The notes under the pieces were generated by a model, which saw only the letters and a program-made list of their open reading frames with translations, ran no database searches and was not told where the DNA came from. Both the position numbers and the translations under genes were made by a program. From Pelagihabitans pacificus (lineage in GTDB: Bacteria > Bacteroidota > Bacteroidia > Flavobacteriales > Flavobacteriaceae), in contig NZ_VIKU02000002.1 of assembly GCF_009371985.2 (NCBI RefSeq), forward strand, positions 372,001 through 436,000: a stretch of 64,000 nt of DNA. Reading direction: 5' to 3'. Position 1 is the stretch's first letter. Every line of letters starts with the position of its first letter. Shown here in pieces: positions 53,408 to 61,624 of the stretch.

Positions 53408-55825
53408 CTATTCCAGGATTAAATCATCCAAATAATATGTGCCTCCGGAAGTGATAGGGCTATCCGTCTGGTCATTATCCGGTTTTATAACCAATTGGCT
53501 GTATGACGTCGGTGAGGCAGGTAGGTTTATGAACGTAAATTCAACCTCTGTCCACTCATTGGCATTTGGAATGGTTACAAAAACCGGGGCTGGATTTCCG
53601 ATGCTACCATCGTTCGGATTGGCAAGCAGCTCAAACCTAAAAACCACGTTGGCTTTTGTGGAATACACTTTGACTTTGAATGTATCGGTCGTGGTTAAAT
53701 CAAAATTTGATGGAAATACATTTTGAATTCCTGCAAAGAAATCCGAGCCCGTAGGCTTGTCTACCTGCAAAACAAAATCAGAGGTGTTGATACCGGTCTG
53801 GAACGGATTCGCGACCAGTTCCGAGGTAATCCCCGCTCCAAAATTCTGGGAAGAAAGGAACGTTTCACAGCCTTCGAAATCTAATGGAAGCGCTGTAGCC
53901 GCTATTTCGGTATCGGTACATCCACCACTACCCCCACCGCTACTGGCCGTGTAGAAAAACACATTGTCCACAAAGATGTTCGCCTCTAGCCCATCACCCA
54001 GAACGTCGAAGATGATCTGGTTGATCGTCGGGTCGTCGGGCAACGGCCCTTCACTACCGAGTGAGGGTACCAAATCGGCAAGCGCCACATCGATGCTATT
54101 CCATTGGCCACCTGTCAAGTTCACCTCTACGTCCTCCCTGGAAACAGGGTCGGTAAAGGAAATGAGACCGGCCCTGAACGAAACATCCTCGGCCACCCAA
54201 ATGTCCATACTGAAGTGGGTCCTTCCGTCAAAACCTGTATCATTCTGTAGCCCCACGAAATTGGTGTTGGCATAGCTCCATACGTCATCACCGGCCACCT
54301 GGATCTCCGAGAACGTGGCCCCGCCATCGTTGCCAAATGCCCTGGGGTTGGTCCCCGATGCGTCGGTGTAAGCATTACTGAACACCGAAGTCACGTTCGC
54401 CGCATCCTGGGTCGGTGCTGGTGCCGCCATGGTCGGTTCGGTGGGCATTCCACCACCATCGGCGGTATAGAAAAACACATTGTCCACAAAGATGTTCGCC
54501 TCTACCCCATCACCCAGAACGTCGAAGATGATCTGGTTGATCGTCGGGTCGTCGGGCAACGGCCCTTCACTGCCGAGTGAGGGTACCAAATCGGCAAGCG
54601 CCACATCGATGCTATTCCATTGACCACCTGTCAAGTTCACCTCTACGTCCTCCCTGGAAACGGGGTCGGTAAAGGAAATGAGACCGGCCCTGAACGAAAC
54701 ATCCTCGGCCACCCAAATGTCCATACTGAAGTGGGTCCTTCCGTCAAAACCTGTATCATTCTGTAGCCCCACGAAATTGGTGTTGGCATAGCTCCATACA
54801 TCATCACCGGCCACCTGGATCTCCGAGAACGTGGCCCCGCCATCGTTGCCAAATGCCCTGGGGTTGGTCCCCGATGCGTCGGTGTAAGCATTACTGAACA
54901 CCGAAGTCACGTTCGCCGCATCCTGGGTCGGTGCTGGTGCCGCCATGGTCGGTTCGGTGGGCATTCCACCACCATCGCCGGCGTTTTGAACAATATTATC
55001 CACTAAGAAAGTACCCTCAACCCCAGGATCAGCATTAAACCCAATAAATAATATCATTTGACCATATTGACCATCCGGAACCAAAGGCTGCCCATTTTGG
55101 GAATCACCATCAATGAAACTAGCTACTGCATCGACGGCAAAGTCAAAACTTAAGGTTTCCCAGCCAGAACCGGTATGCGTTGTCAAAACTTCTACATCCC
55201 TAGCTCCGCCCTCACCGTTTTCAAACTTGACCAAAACAGCGATTTGTTCAGAAGAAAACAACTCCAACTGAATCGTCTTATTTTCACCGCCAAAGTCTAC
55301 TGCCGTTCCCAAAGGGAATTGCACATTTTGGAATTGACCGCCACCGGCTATCATTTGTCCAACATTGGTGGTGTTTCCATTGCCCGTTTCGGGGTTTGTT
55401 ACTATCGAGAAGCCGATATTGTCCCCTACAATGGCATCATAACCAACATTGGTGCCGTCAAAAACAATGGGCAATGCTATTGGCGCCAGAGGTTCCGGGA
55501 TACTGATGGTAATTTCATCCTCAAAAGTATCCGAGGCCCCTGCTACGTTTGAAGCCTCCAACTTTACCGTGAAGGTACCACTGGCAAAAGTTTTGACGGG
55601 ATTGATTTCCGTAGAGGTATCGCCGTCACCAAAATCCCATTTATAGGAGCTTGCCTCTTCGGAGATGTTTATAAACGTAACCGTACCCGTGTCCCCGTTT
55701 TGAGTAAAGGTAAATCCGGCCACTACTTTCGGCAAATTCGCATCGTCGTCTTCATCGCAACCAAAAAAGGATACGGCCAAGGTGAATATGAAAACAAGCT
55801 TGGACTTTCTTATTAATTCTTTCAT
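53408..55825 (-). CDS. PKD- and CBM-like-domain surface lipoprotein with duplicated module
   Basis: An 805-residue lipoprotein (AVSFFGC, Cys23). A PKD domain spans about residues 32-110 (YKWDFGDGDTSTEINP), then a beta-sandwich module (112-285), two almost identical 172-residue modules (about 290-630), a Gly/Ser linker, and a C-terminal beta-sandwich (645-805). No catalytic motif is visible. In Bacteroidota glucan loci such multimodular lipoproteins are surface glycan-binding proteins, so it likely holds beta-glucan at the cell surface. The duplicated modules resemble the C-terminal module of the lipoprotein at 56728-58149. It lies 12 bases after the GH16 gene. Confidence 0.85.
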   Translation of the reverse strand: MKELIRKSKLVFIFTLAVSFFGCDEDDDANLPKVVAGFTFTQNGDTGTVTFINISEEASSYKWDFGDGDTSTEINPVKTFASGTFTVKLEASNVAGASDTFEDEITISIPEPLAPIALPIVFDGTNVGYDAIVGDNIGFSIVTNPETGNGNTTNVGQMIAGGGQFQNVQFPLGTAVDFGGENKTIQLELFSSEQIAVLVKFENGEGGARDVEVLTTHTGSGWETLSFDFAVDAVASFIDGDSQNGQPLVPDGQYGQMILFIGFNADPGVEGTFLVDNIVQNAGDGGGMPTEPTMAAPAPTQDAANVTSVFSNAYTDASGTNPRAFGNDGGATFSEIQVAGDDVWSYANTNFVGLQNDTGFDGRTHFSMDIWVAEDVSFRAGLISFTDPVSREDVEVNLTGGQWNSIDVALADLVPSLGSEGPLPDDPTINQIIFDVLGDGVEANIFVDNVFFYTADGGGMPTEPTMAAPAPTQDAANVTSVFSNAYTDASGTNPRAFGNDGGATFSEIQVAGDDVWSYANTNFVGLQNDTGFDGRTHFSMDIWVAEDVSFRAGLISFTDPVSREDVEVNLTGGQWNSIDVALADLVPSLGSEGPLPDDPTINQIIFDVLGDGLEANIFVDNVFFYTASSGGGSGGCTDTEIAATALPLDFEGCETFLSSQNFGAGITSELVANPFQTGINTSDFVLQVDKPTGSDFFAGIQNVFPSNFDLTTTDTFKVKVYSTKANVVFRFELLANPNDGSIGNPAPVFVTIPNANEWTEVEFTFINLPASPTSYSQLVIKPDNDQTDSPITSGGTYYLDDLILE
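53952..54977. repeat. Near-perfect 516-bp tandem duplication within the binding lipoprotein gene
   Basis: The segment 53952-54461 recurs at 54468-54977 with period 516 bases (172 codons). By direct reading I count five single-base differences, and only one changes an amino acid (Val versus Leu). The frame is kept, so the duplication doubles one binding module. The very low divergence implies a recent duplication or ongoing gene conversion. Confidence 0.95.
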
Positions 55826-55837
55826 AGTAATTCGTTT

Positions 55838-56713
55838 TTAGTTTGCGTTTGTGTTTTTATAGACCCTCACATAGTCTACCAACATGGTTTGTGGAAAAAT
55901 AGTTTCTTCGTTAGGGGAGCCGACAAAAGTGCCACCAACAGCTAGGTTCATAAGTATGTAGAAGGGTTTATTGAAGACCCATGTTCCTTCACCATTAGTT
56001 TCCTCGTCGACATCTTCAGGGGTAATTTGATTGTAAAGGATATCATCAACATAAAAATTGATGAAATCGGGACCCCATTCGATACCGAATATGTGGAAAC
56101 CGGTGTCAAACCGGTCATTTTCCAGTTTGTATTCCTTGGATATCGCATTTCCACCGGAATATCCGGGACCGTGTATGCTACCTATCAGAACGGTCGGGTC
56201 CTGCCCGCGATATTCCATGATATCGATTTCCCCTGCACCAGGCCATGGGTTTTCATCGATATCGGCCCCCAGCATCCAAAATGCGGGCCAAATGCCTTGC
56301 CCGTACGGCAAACGGATTCGCGCTTCAAAACGACCGTACCGTTGCTCGAACAAATCTTTGGTCAACAGTCTTGCCGACGTATAGCCCGAACCTTGAAAAT
56401 CTTCTTGTTTGGCAGTTATCAATAAATTCCCGTTCTGTACGGTCACATTCTCCGATCGGTCGGTGTAGTATTGTAGCTCCTGATTGCCCCAACCGTTTTC
56501 GCCGGTACCTATATCATAGGCCCATAGAGTGCTGTTGGGAGCACCATCGACATCAAACTCGTCTTGCATGGTCAGCTCGGTAAAGGTCGCCACGGTCTGG
56601 GTGTCCTCTGTTTCGCAGCCCGATGTAAGCCCAAGTGAGATTACTATTGCGCATTTTAGAGCAATAGATCGTATTGTTTTTATCTGTATATGTTTCATAA
56701 CCATTCTTTTCAA
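55838..56713 (-). CDS. GH16 endo-beta-1,3-glucanase (laminarinase) lipoprotein
   Basis: A 291-residue GH16 enzyme with lipoprotein signal (GLTSGC, Cys33). The catalytic block GEIDIMEYRG holds nucleophile Glu162, Asp164 and acid/base Glu167 in the ExDxxE form that includes a beta-bulge Met, as in laminarinases. WGNQELQYYT and GIWPAFWML are typical of the GH16_3 group. It would cut laminarin internally at the cell surface. A second ATG five codons later is possible. It sits between two binding lipoproteins with gaps of 12 and 14 bases, so all three are co-transcribed. Confidence 0.95.
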   Translation of the reverse strand: MKRMVMKHIQIKTIRSIALKCAIVISLGLTSGCETEDTQTVATFTELTMQDEFDVDGAPNSTLWAYDIGTGENGWGNQELQYYTDRSENVTVQNGNLLITAKQEDFQGSGYTSARLLTKDLFEQRYGRFEARIRLPYGQGIWPAFWMLGADIDENPWPGAGEIDIMEYRGQDPTVLIGSIHGPGYSGGNAISKEYKLENDRFDTGFHIFGIEWGPDFINFYVDDILYNQITPEDVDEETNGEGTWVFNKPFYILMNLAVGGTFVGSPNEETIFPQTMLVDYVRVYKNTNAN

Positions 56714-56727
56714 TTTTCAGGACTGCA

Positions 56728-58149
56728 CTATTCTGTATAGAAGTAAATGTTGTCAAATATGAAGTTCGGACCGCCTATTAATATGAGGGCTCCAAGATTG
56801 TTTCTCTGGGTAGCCAAATCTCCGTCAAGTGGTATATCAAAGGAAGTCCATTGGCCTACTGTTAGATTATTTAAAGTGAATCTAAGGTCCACATCATCCC
56901 CGATAGGGAATCCTGTATTTACATCCGTTTCAAGTTCTTGGTTGGCTCCGACATCCCTAATTTGAATTTCCACCTCAGTGCCAGCAGCCTGTGCATAAAC
57001 ATCAACATGTAGGAAAGTCCGTGCCGAGGCGTCTACCGTATTTTCAAATATAATTCCAGTAAAGTTATTGTTGGCATATGTCAGGACCGCATCACCGTTG
57101 GTCGTAGTAATCGACGTCTCTGTGGTCGATCCGCCAAAACCTGGTGAAAAATTGCTTTCCGTAACATTCGGATAAACATCACTAAATATAGAACTTACAT
57201 TGGCTGCAGGTCGTGTTGGTGTCGGGGCCGCTTGAAGGCCACCTATAGACGTTACTTCCAGAGATCCCTGTGCCCCCACATTTGCCAGTTGAGCCGTAAT
57301 AGTTGCCGTTCCTTCACCGATAACGGCAACTTCCCCCAACTCATTTACTTGAGCGACATCAACATCGGAAGAGGTAAACTTAAAATAGGAAGGTGCAGCA
57401 ATCACCGTTTGGTTGATTCCAGATTCCAAATTAAAGGTTTGCGTAAGACCTCCCAAAATCAGATTGGAACCCGTAAAGGCTTGCTCTGTAACGTCTTGGC
57501 CGTTAAAAATGGCCGGACGGGGTTGTGCTATCGTCCCCAGCTTTTCAAACTTTACTTCATCTAACCAAAAGGTATATCCGAACCCAAATGTTAAATTAGT
57601 TCCCGCTGAAAACCAAAGCATTCCCCTTTCTTCAATGAGTTTTGAGGGGTCGGGAATGGGAATAACATATTTTACCCAGTTGGTACTCAGGGCGACATTC
57701 GTCCTCGTTACTTGAAATTTGTTTTCCACGAAGTCCTGCCCAAAACCAATTTCCCCGATAATTACACCTTGGGAAGCTTTTGCATAAAACGTCAGTGCAT
57801 CGAATTGTGTCAAATCCCTTCCCGACCCATCTATTCTAAAGATGGCACCGGCAAAACTCCCTTCCGGATCATCGGCGTTGGGGACATCAATCCGGATAGA
57901 GGCGTCACTTTCGAAACCAACCTGCTCATCGACCGAAAAAGCGGTGGCCTTCGCGTTCAGAAAAGGAAAATAAAAATCACTTCCCAAACCTACGGGCGCA
58001 TCGGTAAAAACCTCACCCGAGTTATTAAAAGTTGCAAACTCCACATCCTCCGAAAACTCCCTTTCACAACTGAAAAAAACAGTAATACCGAAAGCCAGAA
58101 GAAGTACAAATCGTACGTTACTATATTTGAAATTTTTCATCTTTTCCAT
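56728..58149 (-). CDS. Surface glycan-binding lipoprotein with Big-type and CBM-like domains
   Basis: A 473-residue lipoprotein (TVFFSC) started at ATG 58149 or, three codons later, 58140. The N-terminal beta-sandwich (about residues 50-220) is followed by a bacterial Ig-like Big_2 domain (SSDVDVAQVNELGEVAVIGE) and a C-terminal module (PTRPAANVSSIFSDVYPN to FDNIYFYT). That last module resembles the duplicated modules of the 805-residue lipoprotein. No catalytic motif is seen. The likely role is capturing beta-glucan at the cell surface in the absence of a SusD. The gene follows the barrel-fusion gene by a few bases. Confidence 0.83.
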   Translation of the reverse strand: MEKMKNFKYSNVRFVLLLAFGITVFFSCEREFSEDVEFATFNNSGEVFTDAPVGLGSDFYFPFLNAKATAFSVDEQVGFESDASIRIDVPNADDPEGSFAGAIFRIDGSGRDLTQFDALTFYAKASQGVIIGEIGFGQDFVENKFQVTRTNVALSTNWVKYVIPIPDPSKLIEERGMLWFSAGTNLTFGFGYTFWLDEVKFEKLGTIAQPRPAIFNGQDVTEQAFTGSNLILGGLTQTFNLESGINQTVIAAPSYFKFTSSDVDVAQVNELGEVAVIGEGTATITAQLANVGAQGSLEVTSIGGLQAAPTPTRPAANVSSIFSDVYPNVTESNFSPGFGGSTTETSITTTNGDAVLTYANNNFTGIIFENTVDASARTFLHVDVYAQAAGTEVEIQIRDVGANQELETDVNTGFPIGDDVDLRFTLNNLTVGQWTSFDIPLDGDLATQRNNLGALILIGGPNFIFDNIYFYTE

Positions 58150-58153
58150 CTTT

Positions 58154-61100
58154 TTATTGCCCGATATTGATATGTACATATGTCATGATTTCCCACTCTT
58201 GCCCATTATCAAAGCCGACCGGGCTCAGAATAGGTTCGGGGGGAAATGTATTCGGTGGTACAGCGATTGGCGAATAACGAGGTGAGAACTCGTTTAGTGA
58301 TCGCCATGTACCGCGGATGCCTACTTGAGTACTGGGCAAAATGAACCAGTCAGGTTTACCAAGGGTGGTAGAAATATCCAACATCAATTGGACCGGGAAT
58401 GTTAAGTTAAAATCTCGATGGTAATCATAAGGTCCCCAATCATTAATTTTTTGGGTGTACTGTAATCTAAATTTTTTATAAATCATTCGAACGTCGCCAC
58501 CGAAACGCCTAATTAATCGCTCTGAATCTCCATTCCCCTGTCCATTTCCATAGTAGAAATTACCGATAATACCCAAATCCGGTCCAAGTTTAGAGACCAT
58601 TCTGGAGTGGACTTCCCATAAGTCTTCCGCGGGGGCCGAATTGGGAAAGGCGAAGAAGGTCCGATCGGCCTGAAACCCGATATGGGCGTCCATTGTGGTC
58701 GGGAGATGACGATAAACGAAGCCCAAATTCATGGCAAACTTTGCATCTTCGGAGCGGTCATTGTCCCATTCATACATCCAGGTGCCGGGAGTCGGGTCAT
58801 ATGTAATCAGCAGTTCACCGGCCGTGGTCTCCCTGTTCGCACGAACCGAGAAAGGATCGTCAATGATATTTCGTAGGCGTCCGGGCCCCTGAACATCATT
58901 GGGCATGGCGTCGACCAACGGTTTTTGCCACATAAAATTGGGGGCGATCTGGAAATTTCCGGCTGCAAAGGTAAATCCGGATAAAATATTTACTTGGTTA
59001 CCGCTTCCCGTATCCCTCAGCTTCCATCCGGTAAAGGTCAGTGTTTGATCGGCACCACCATTGGCAATAAGACCCATCGCGGCAGTTTGACCGTACCAAT
59101 TGAATTTACCACCTTCATAGGTAATCTTTAATTTACCTCCCCAGTTGTCGCTTGCTTGTATTCGATCTTCATATACCACGTAGTTGCCCGGGGTACCCCT
59201 AACATCCTGAAAGGTAATACCGTTCAATGGGCTCCCAGCCCAAATACCCCCTAGCTCTACGCCGAATTTACCAAACTCCCTTTCCACTGCTAGCGCGGCC
59301 CTTTCGGTAGGCCATGGGGGAATTACACCACTTCGTACCTGATTTGCGTCCAAAATGCGTCGGCCGTTGTCGTCCAACACTACTTCCGTTTCAAAATCCC
59401 TATGATAAATACCGGTTACATCAAATTTTCCAATATGTTTTTGGTACTTGAAAAGCATGGTAGGATTTGCTCCCCACCATAATTGGGGACCTATGGCCGC
59501 TTTTAAACCTTTTAGCACCCCTTTTCCATCGATCTCCGCCCCGAGTATCTCCCCATTGTAGATATCCAAGTTCGGACCGTAATTGGCCTCCGGATAGAAC
59601 CCAAAAAAGTCTCCCTCATAGCCCCAATGGTAATGGCCAGTTCTGTAAAACCCCCTTAAATCGAATTCTTTTGCCTTCCACTCAAACTCCGCTTGATATA
59701 CGGCAACCCTATTATTGTCGGCCAATACTACATCACCATCGGGAGAGGTTACCGTAATGGGTCTAGCCCTATTTTCGTAAAATATCTCGTTTATAGGGTT
59801 TTGGGCTACATTCCCTACCACGTTGAGATTCACCTCGGCTCGCATATTCGGTGCCGGGTTGCCCTCTACCCCGATAAAATAGGACTGCATATGATCAAAT
59901 CCCAATTGGTTCGGAAACGTCAGGGGATCATCAGGGTCGGCATTGTCCGGAGTTGTAATCAAGCTGCCGCCTGTACTGAAGGTCGCCAATTTCGCCTGTA
60001 GGTTGCTTATGCGCAGTAATTTGCTTTGTTCCCCCAACAGGGCGGCCCTGTCGCCCCTAGCCTTTAAAACCGCTTCCATGATTTCGATATTATCGAAATG
60101 GTTTTCTACAAAATCCAAGTCGACCCCTTCTTCATACGGATTCAATTGATGTGCTTCCTTTAATGCATAGTAGGCCGCACGCGGGTATAGATCGTACAAA
60201 CCCCTAGGATTGGTCGGCCCTTTGGCACAGATGCCGAACCACTCCTCGTTCATATTATTTGCCCCGGGAGCCGCCAGATCTATGGCGTATCCCCCGTTGG
60301 ACCATGAAGCATTGGTGTCGTGCACGTCGGCATTTTCCCTGTCGTCGAAACCAAACTTCCACCACCCATCACTAAACTGGAAAGTAAATCCACCTATAGA
60401 GTTCCCTACTTTCCCCAGGCCTGCCGCATTTTCATAAATTTCCTTCCAATTGCCTACCATATAATAAGCCTGGGCTTTTTGATCTTCTTTATTTTCGATC
60501 GCGTTGAAAGCATCCGCCCCAAACTCGGTGAACAGCACAGGTTTGTTCAATTTGTCCTTTACCACCTGGAACATATCACCAAAAGAAACACCTCTGTATG
60601 TATTGGTACCATAAATATCGATATCCGGGCATTCCTCTGCGACAATATCGATAAAAAGCACATCTCCGTTACATATGGCTACCGGATGCGAACCATCCAT
60701 CGCCTTCATCATTTTCGCAGCTTCGTTCATTAAACGATACATTGGACGACCACGACTTTCCCCTATGAATTCCTTTTCTTTTTCATCATCGGGAAAATCC
60801 TCGGTTTCCGCTCCTGCCCAGAATAATCCGTAGTTATTCTCGTTCCCCAGTAAATAAAGTAAGAGACCAGGTGTATCCTTATAGCCCTTCACCAACTCTT
60901 CCATTTCAGACATCAGGAATTCTTGGGTTTTAGGGTCGTCATAGATCGTTACAGGAGTCCATACACCATCTAATGTTAATCCATACCGCCCAAACGAATG
61001 ATTAAGCATGGTATAAATACCATAATTCTCATAGATATACTTGATCCATTTGGCAGGGACCCCAGTATATTGACGTATGACATTTACGTTCATGTTTTTT

Positions 61101-61354
61101 AAAAGCGACATCTCCGTATCGAGTCCGGCTTTGATCACATCGTCGGACTTCTTCCAGAATTCGGCATTGACCGTATTGGTTCCTATTGGAATGTAATCCC
61201 AATTCATGCCATTGATCATAAATTTCTCACCGTTTACGACCAATTGCGTTCCATTTTCATCCTGTAAAACCTCCACCTTGGCGGTTTGGGCAAAGGTGAA
61301 GGTAGTAAGGAAGAAAAAGGTTAGTTTGAGTAGTTTTTTCTGAAGTGCATTCAT
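58154..61354 (-). CDS. Clan GH-A glycosidase fused to a C-terminal beta-barrel-like domain
   Basis: A 1066-residue exported protein (signal peptide residues 1-22). Residues 30-400 form a TIM barrel like those of GH2, GH5 or GH72 (MINGMNWDYIPIG, NVIRQYTGVP), with acid/base Glu172 in LLGNENNYG and nucleophile Glu277 in LFTEFGADA. After a helical linker (about 425-465) the last 600 residues are rich in alternating Gly/aromatic strands (FDVTGIYHRDFETEV, FGVELGGIWAGS, FQIAPNFMWQKP, MTYVHINIGQ), resembling an outer-membrane porin barrel. It is the first gene of the glucan operon. It could be a membrane-embedded glucan hydrolase or transglycosylase, perhaps also a pore; the latter is inference. Confidence 0.78.
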   Translation of the reverse strand: MNALQKKLLKLTFFFLTTFTFAQTAKVEVLQDENGTQLVVNGEKFMINGMNWDYIPIGTNTVNAEFWKKSDDVIKAGLDTEMSLLKNMNVNVIRQYTGVPAKWIKYIYENYGIYTMLNHSFGRYGLTLDGVWTPVTIYDDPKTQEFLMSEMEELVKGYKDTPGLLLYLLGNENNYGLFWAGAETEDFPDDEKEKEFIGESRGRPMYRLMNEAAKMMKAMDGSHPVAICNGDVLFIDIVAEECPDIDIYGTNTYRGVSFGDMFQVVKDKLNKPVLFTEFGADAFNAIENKEDQKAQAYYMVGNWKEIYENAAGLGKVGNSIGGFTFQFSDGWWKFGFDDRENADVHDTNASWSNGGYAIDLAAPGANNMNEEWFGICAKGPTNPRGLYDLYPRAAYYALKEAHQLNPYEEGVDLDFVENHFDNIEIMEAVLKARGDRAALLGEQSKLLRISNLQAKLATFSTGGSLITTPDNADPDDPLTFPNQLGFDHMQSYFIGVEGNPAPNMRAEVNLNVVGNVAQNPINEIFYENRARPITVTSPDGDVVLADNNRVAVYQAEFEWKAKEFDLRGFYRTGHYHWGYEGDFFGFYPEANYGPNLDIYNGEILGAEIDGKGVLKGLKAAIGPQLWWGANPTMLFKYQKHIGKFDVTGIYHRDFETEVVLDDNGRRILDANQVRSGVIPPWPTERAALAVEREFGKFGVELGGIWAGSPLNGITFQDVRGTPGNYVVYEDRIQASDNWGGKLKITYEGGKFNWYGQTAAMGLIANGGADQTLTFTGWKLRDTGSGNQVNILSGFTFAAGNFQIAPNFMWQKPLVDAMPNDVQGPGRLRNIIDDPFSVRANRETTAGELLITYDPTPGTWMYEWDNDRSEDAKFAMNLGFVYRHLPTTMDAHIGFQADRTFFAFPNSAPAEDLWEVHSRMVSKLGPDLGIIGNFYYGNGQGNGDSERLIRRFGGDVRMIYKKFRLQYTQKINDWGPYDYHRDFNLTFPVQLMLDISTTLGKPDWFILPSTQVGIRGTWRSLNEFSPRYSPIAVPPNTFPPEPILSPVGFDNGQEWEIMTYVHINIGQ

Positions 61355-61570
61355 AGAGCTTTTTTTGATTCCTTAAACTTAGGGTCAAAAATTATGAATA
61401 CCATAAATTTTGCCACTACAAAAAATATACATGGCAAAAAATGAGTCGTATTTCTATTGATATCACAGATAGAGGTATCTCAAACGACTGCTATAGTGGA
61501 TGTTCTGTCTAATTGTTAAAAACGCGGTATTGTTCAACCAAAGCTCTTAAAAATCACTTTTGTATAGGTA

Positions 61571-61601
61571 ATGTTGAGGTATGGGGAAGTGATGTTGAGG
61601 T
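61571..61601. repeat. 10-bp direct repeat with 21-bp period upstream of the glucan operon
   Basis: ATGTTGAGGT occurs at 61571-61580 and 61592-61601. The flanking GT and following T are also shared. The 21-base period equals two helical turns. It lies between the regulator's stop codon and the first operon gene, about 220 bases before its ATG. Tandem direct repeats are plausible sites for a dimeric LuxR-type domain. Confidence 0.5.
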
Positions 61602-61624
61602 TGCAACTGAGAACGGTGAGTTCG

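Noticed and set aside
54127-54891. Two identical-looking 82-residue minus-strand frames at 54127-54375 and 54643-54891
   Set aside because: They are out-of-frame shadows of the duplicated module, so their similarity only reflects the DNA repeat.
53952-54977. Tandem repeat considered as a mobile element or CRISPR-like array
   Set aside because: There are only two long in-frame copies, with no terminal inverted repeats, transposase or spacers.
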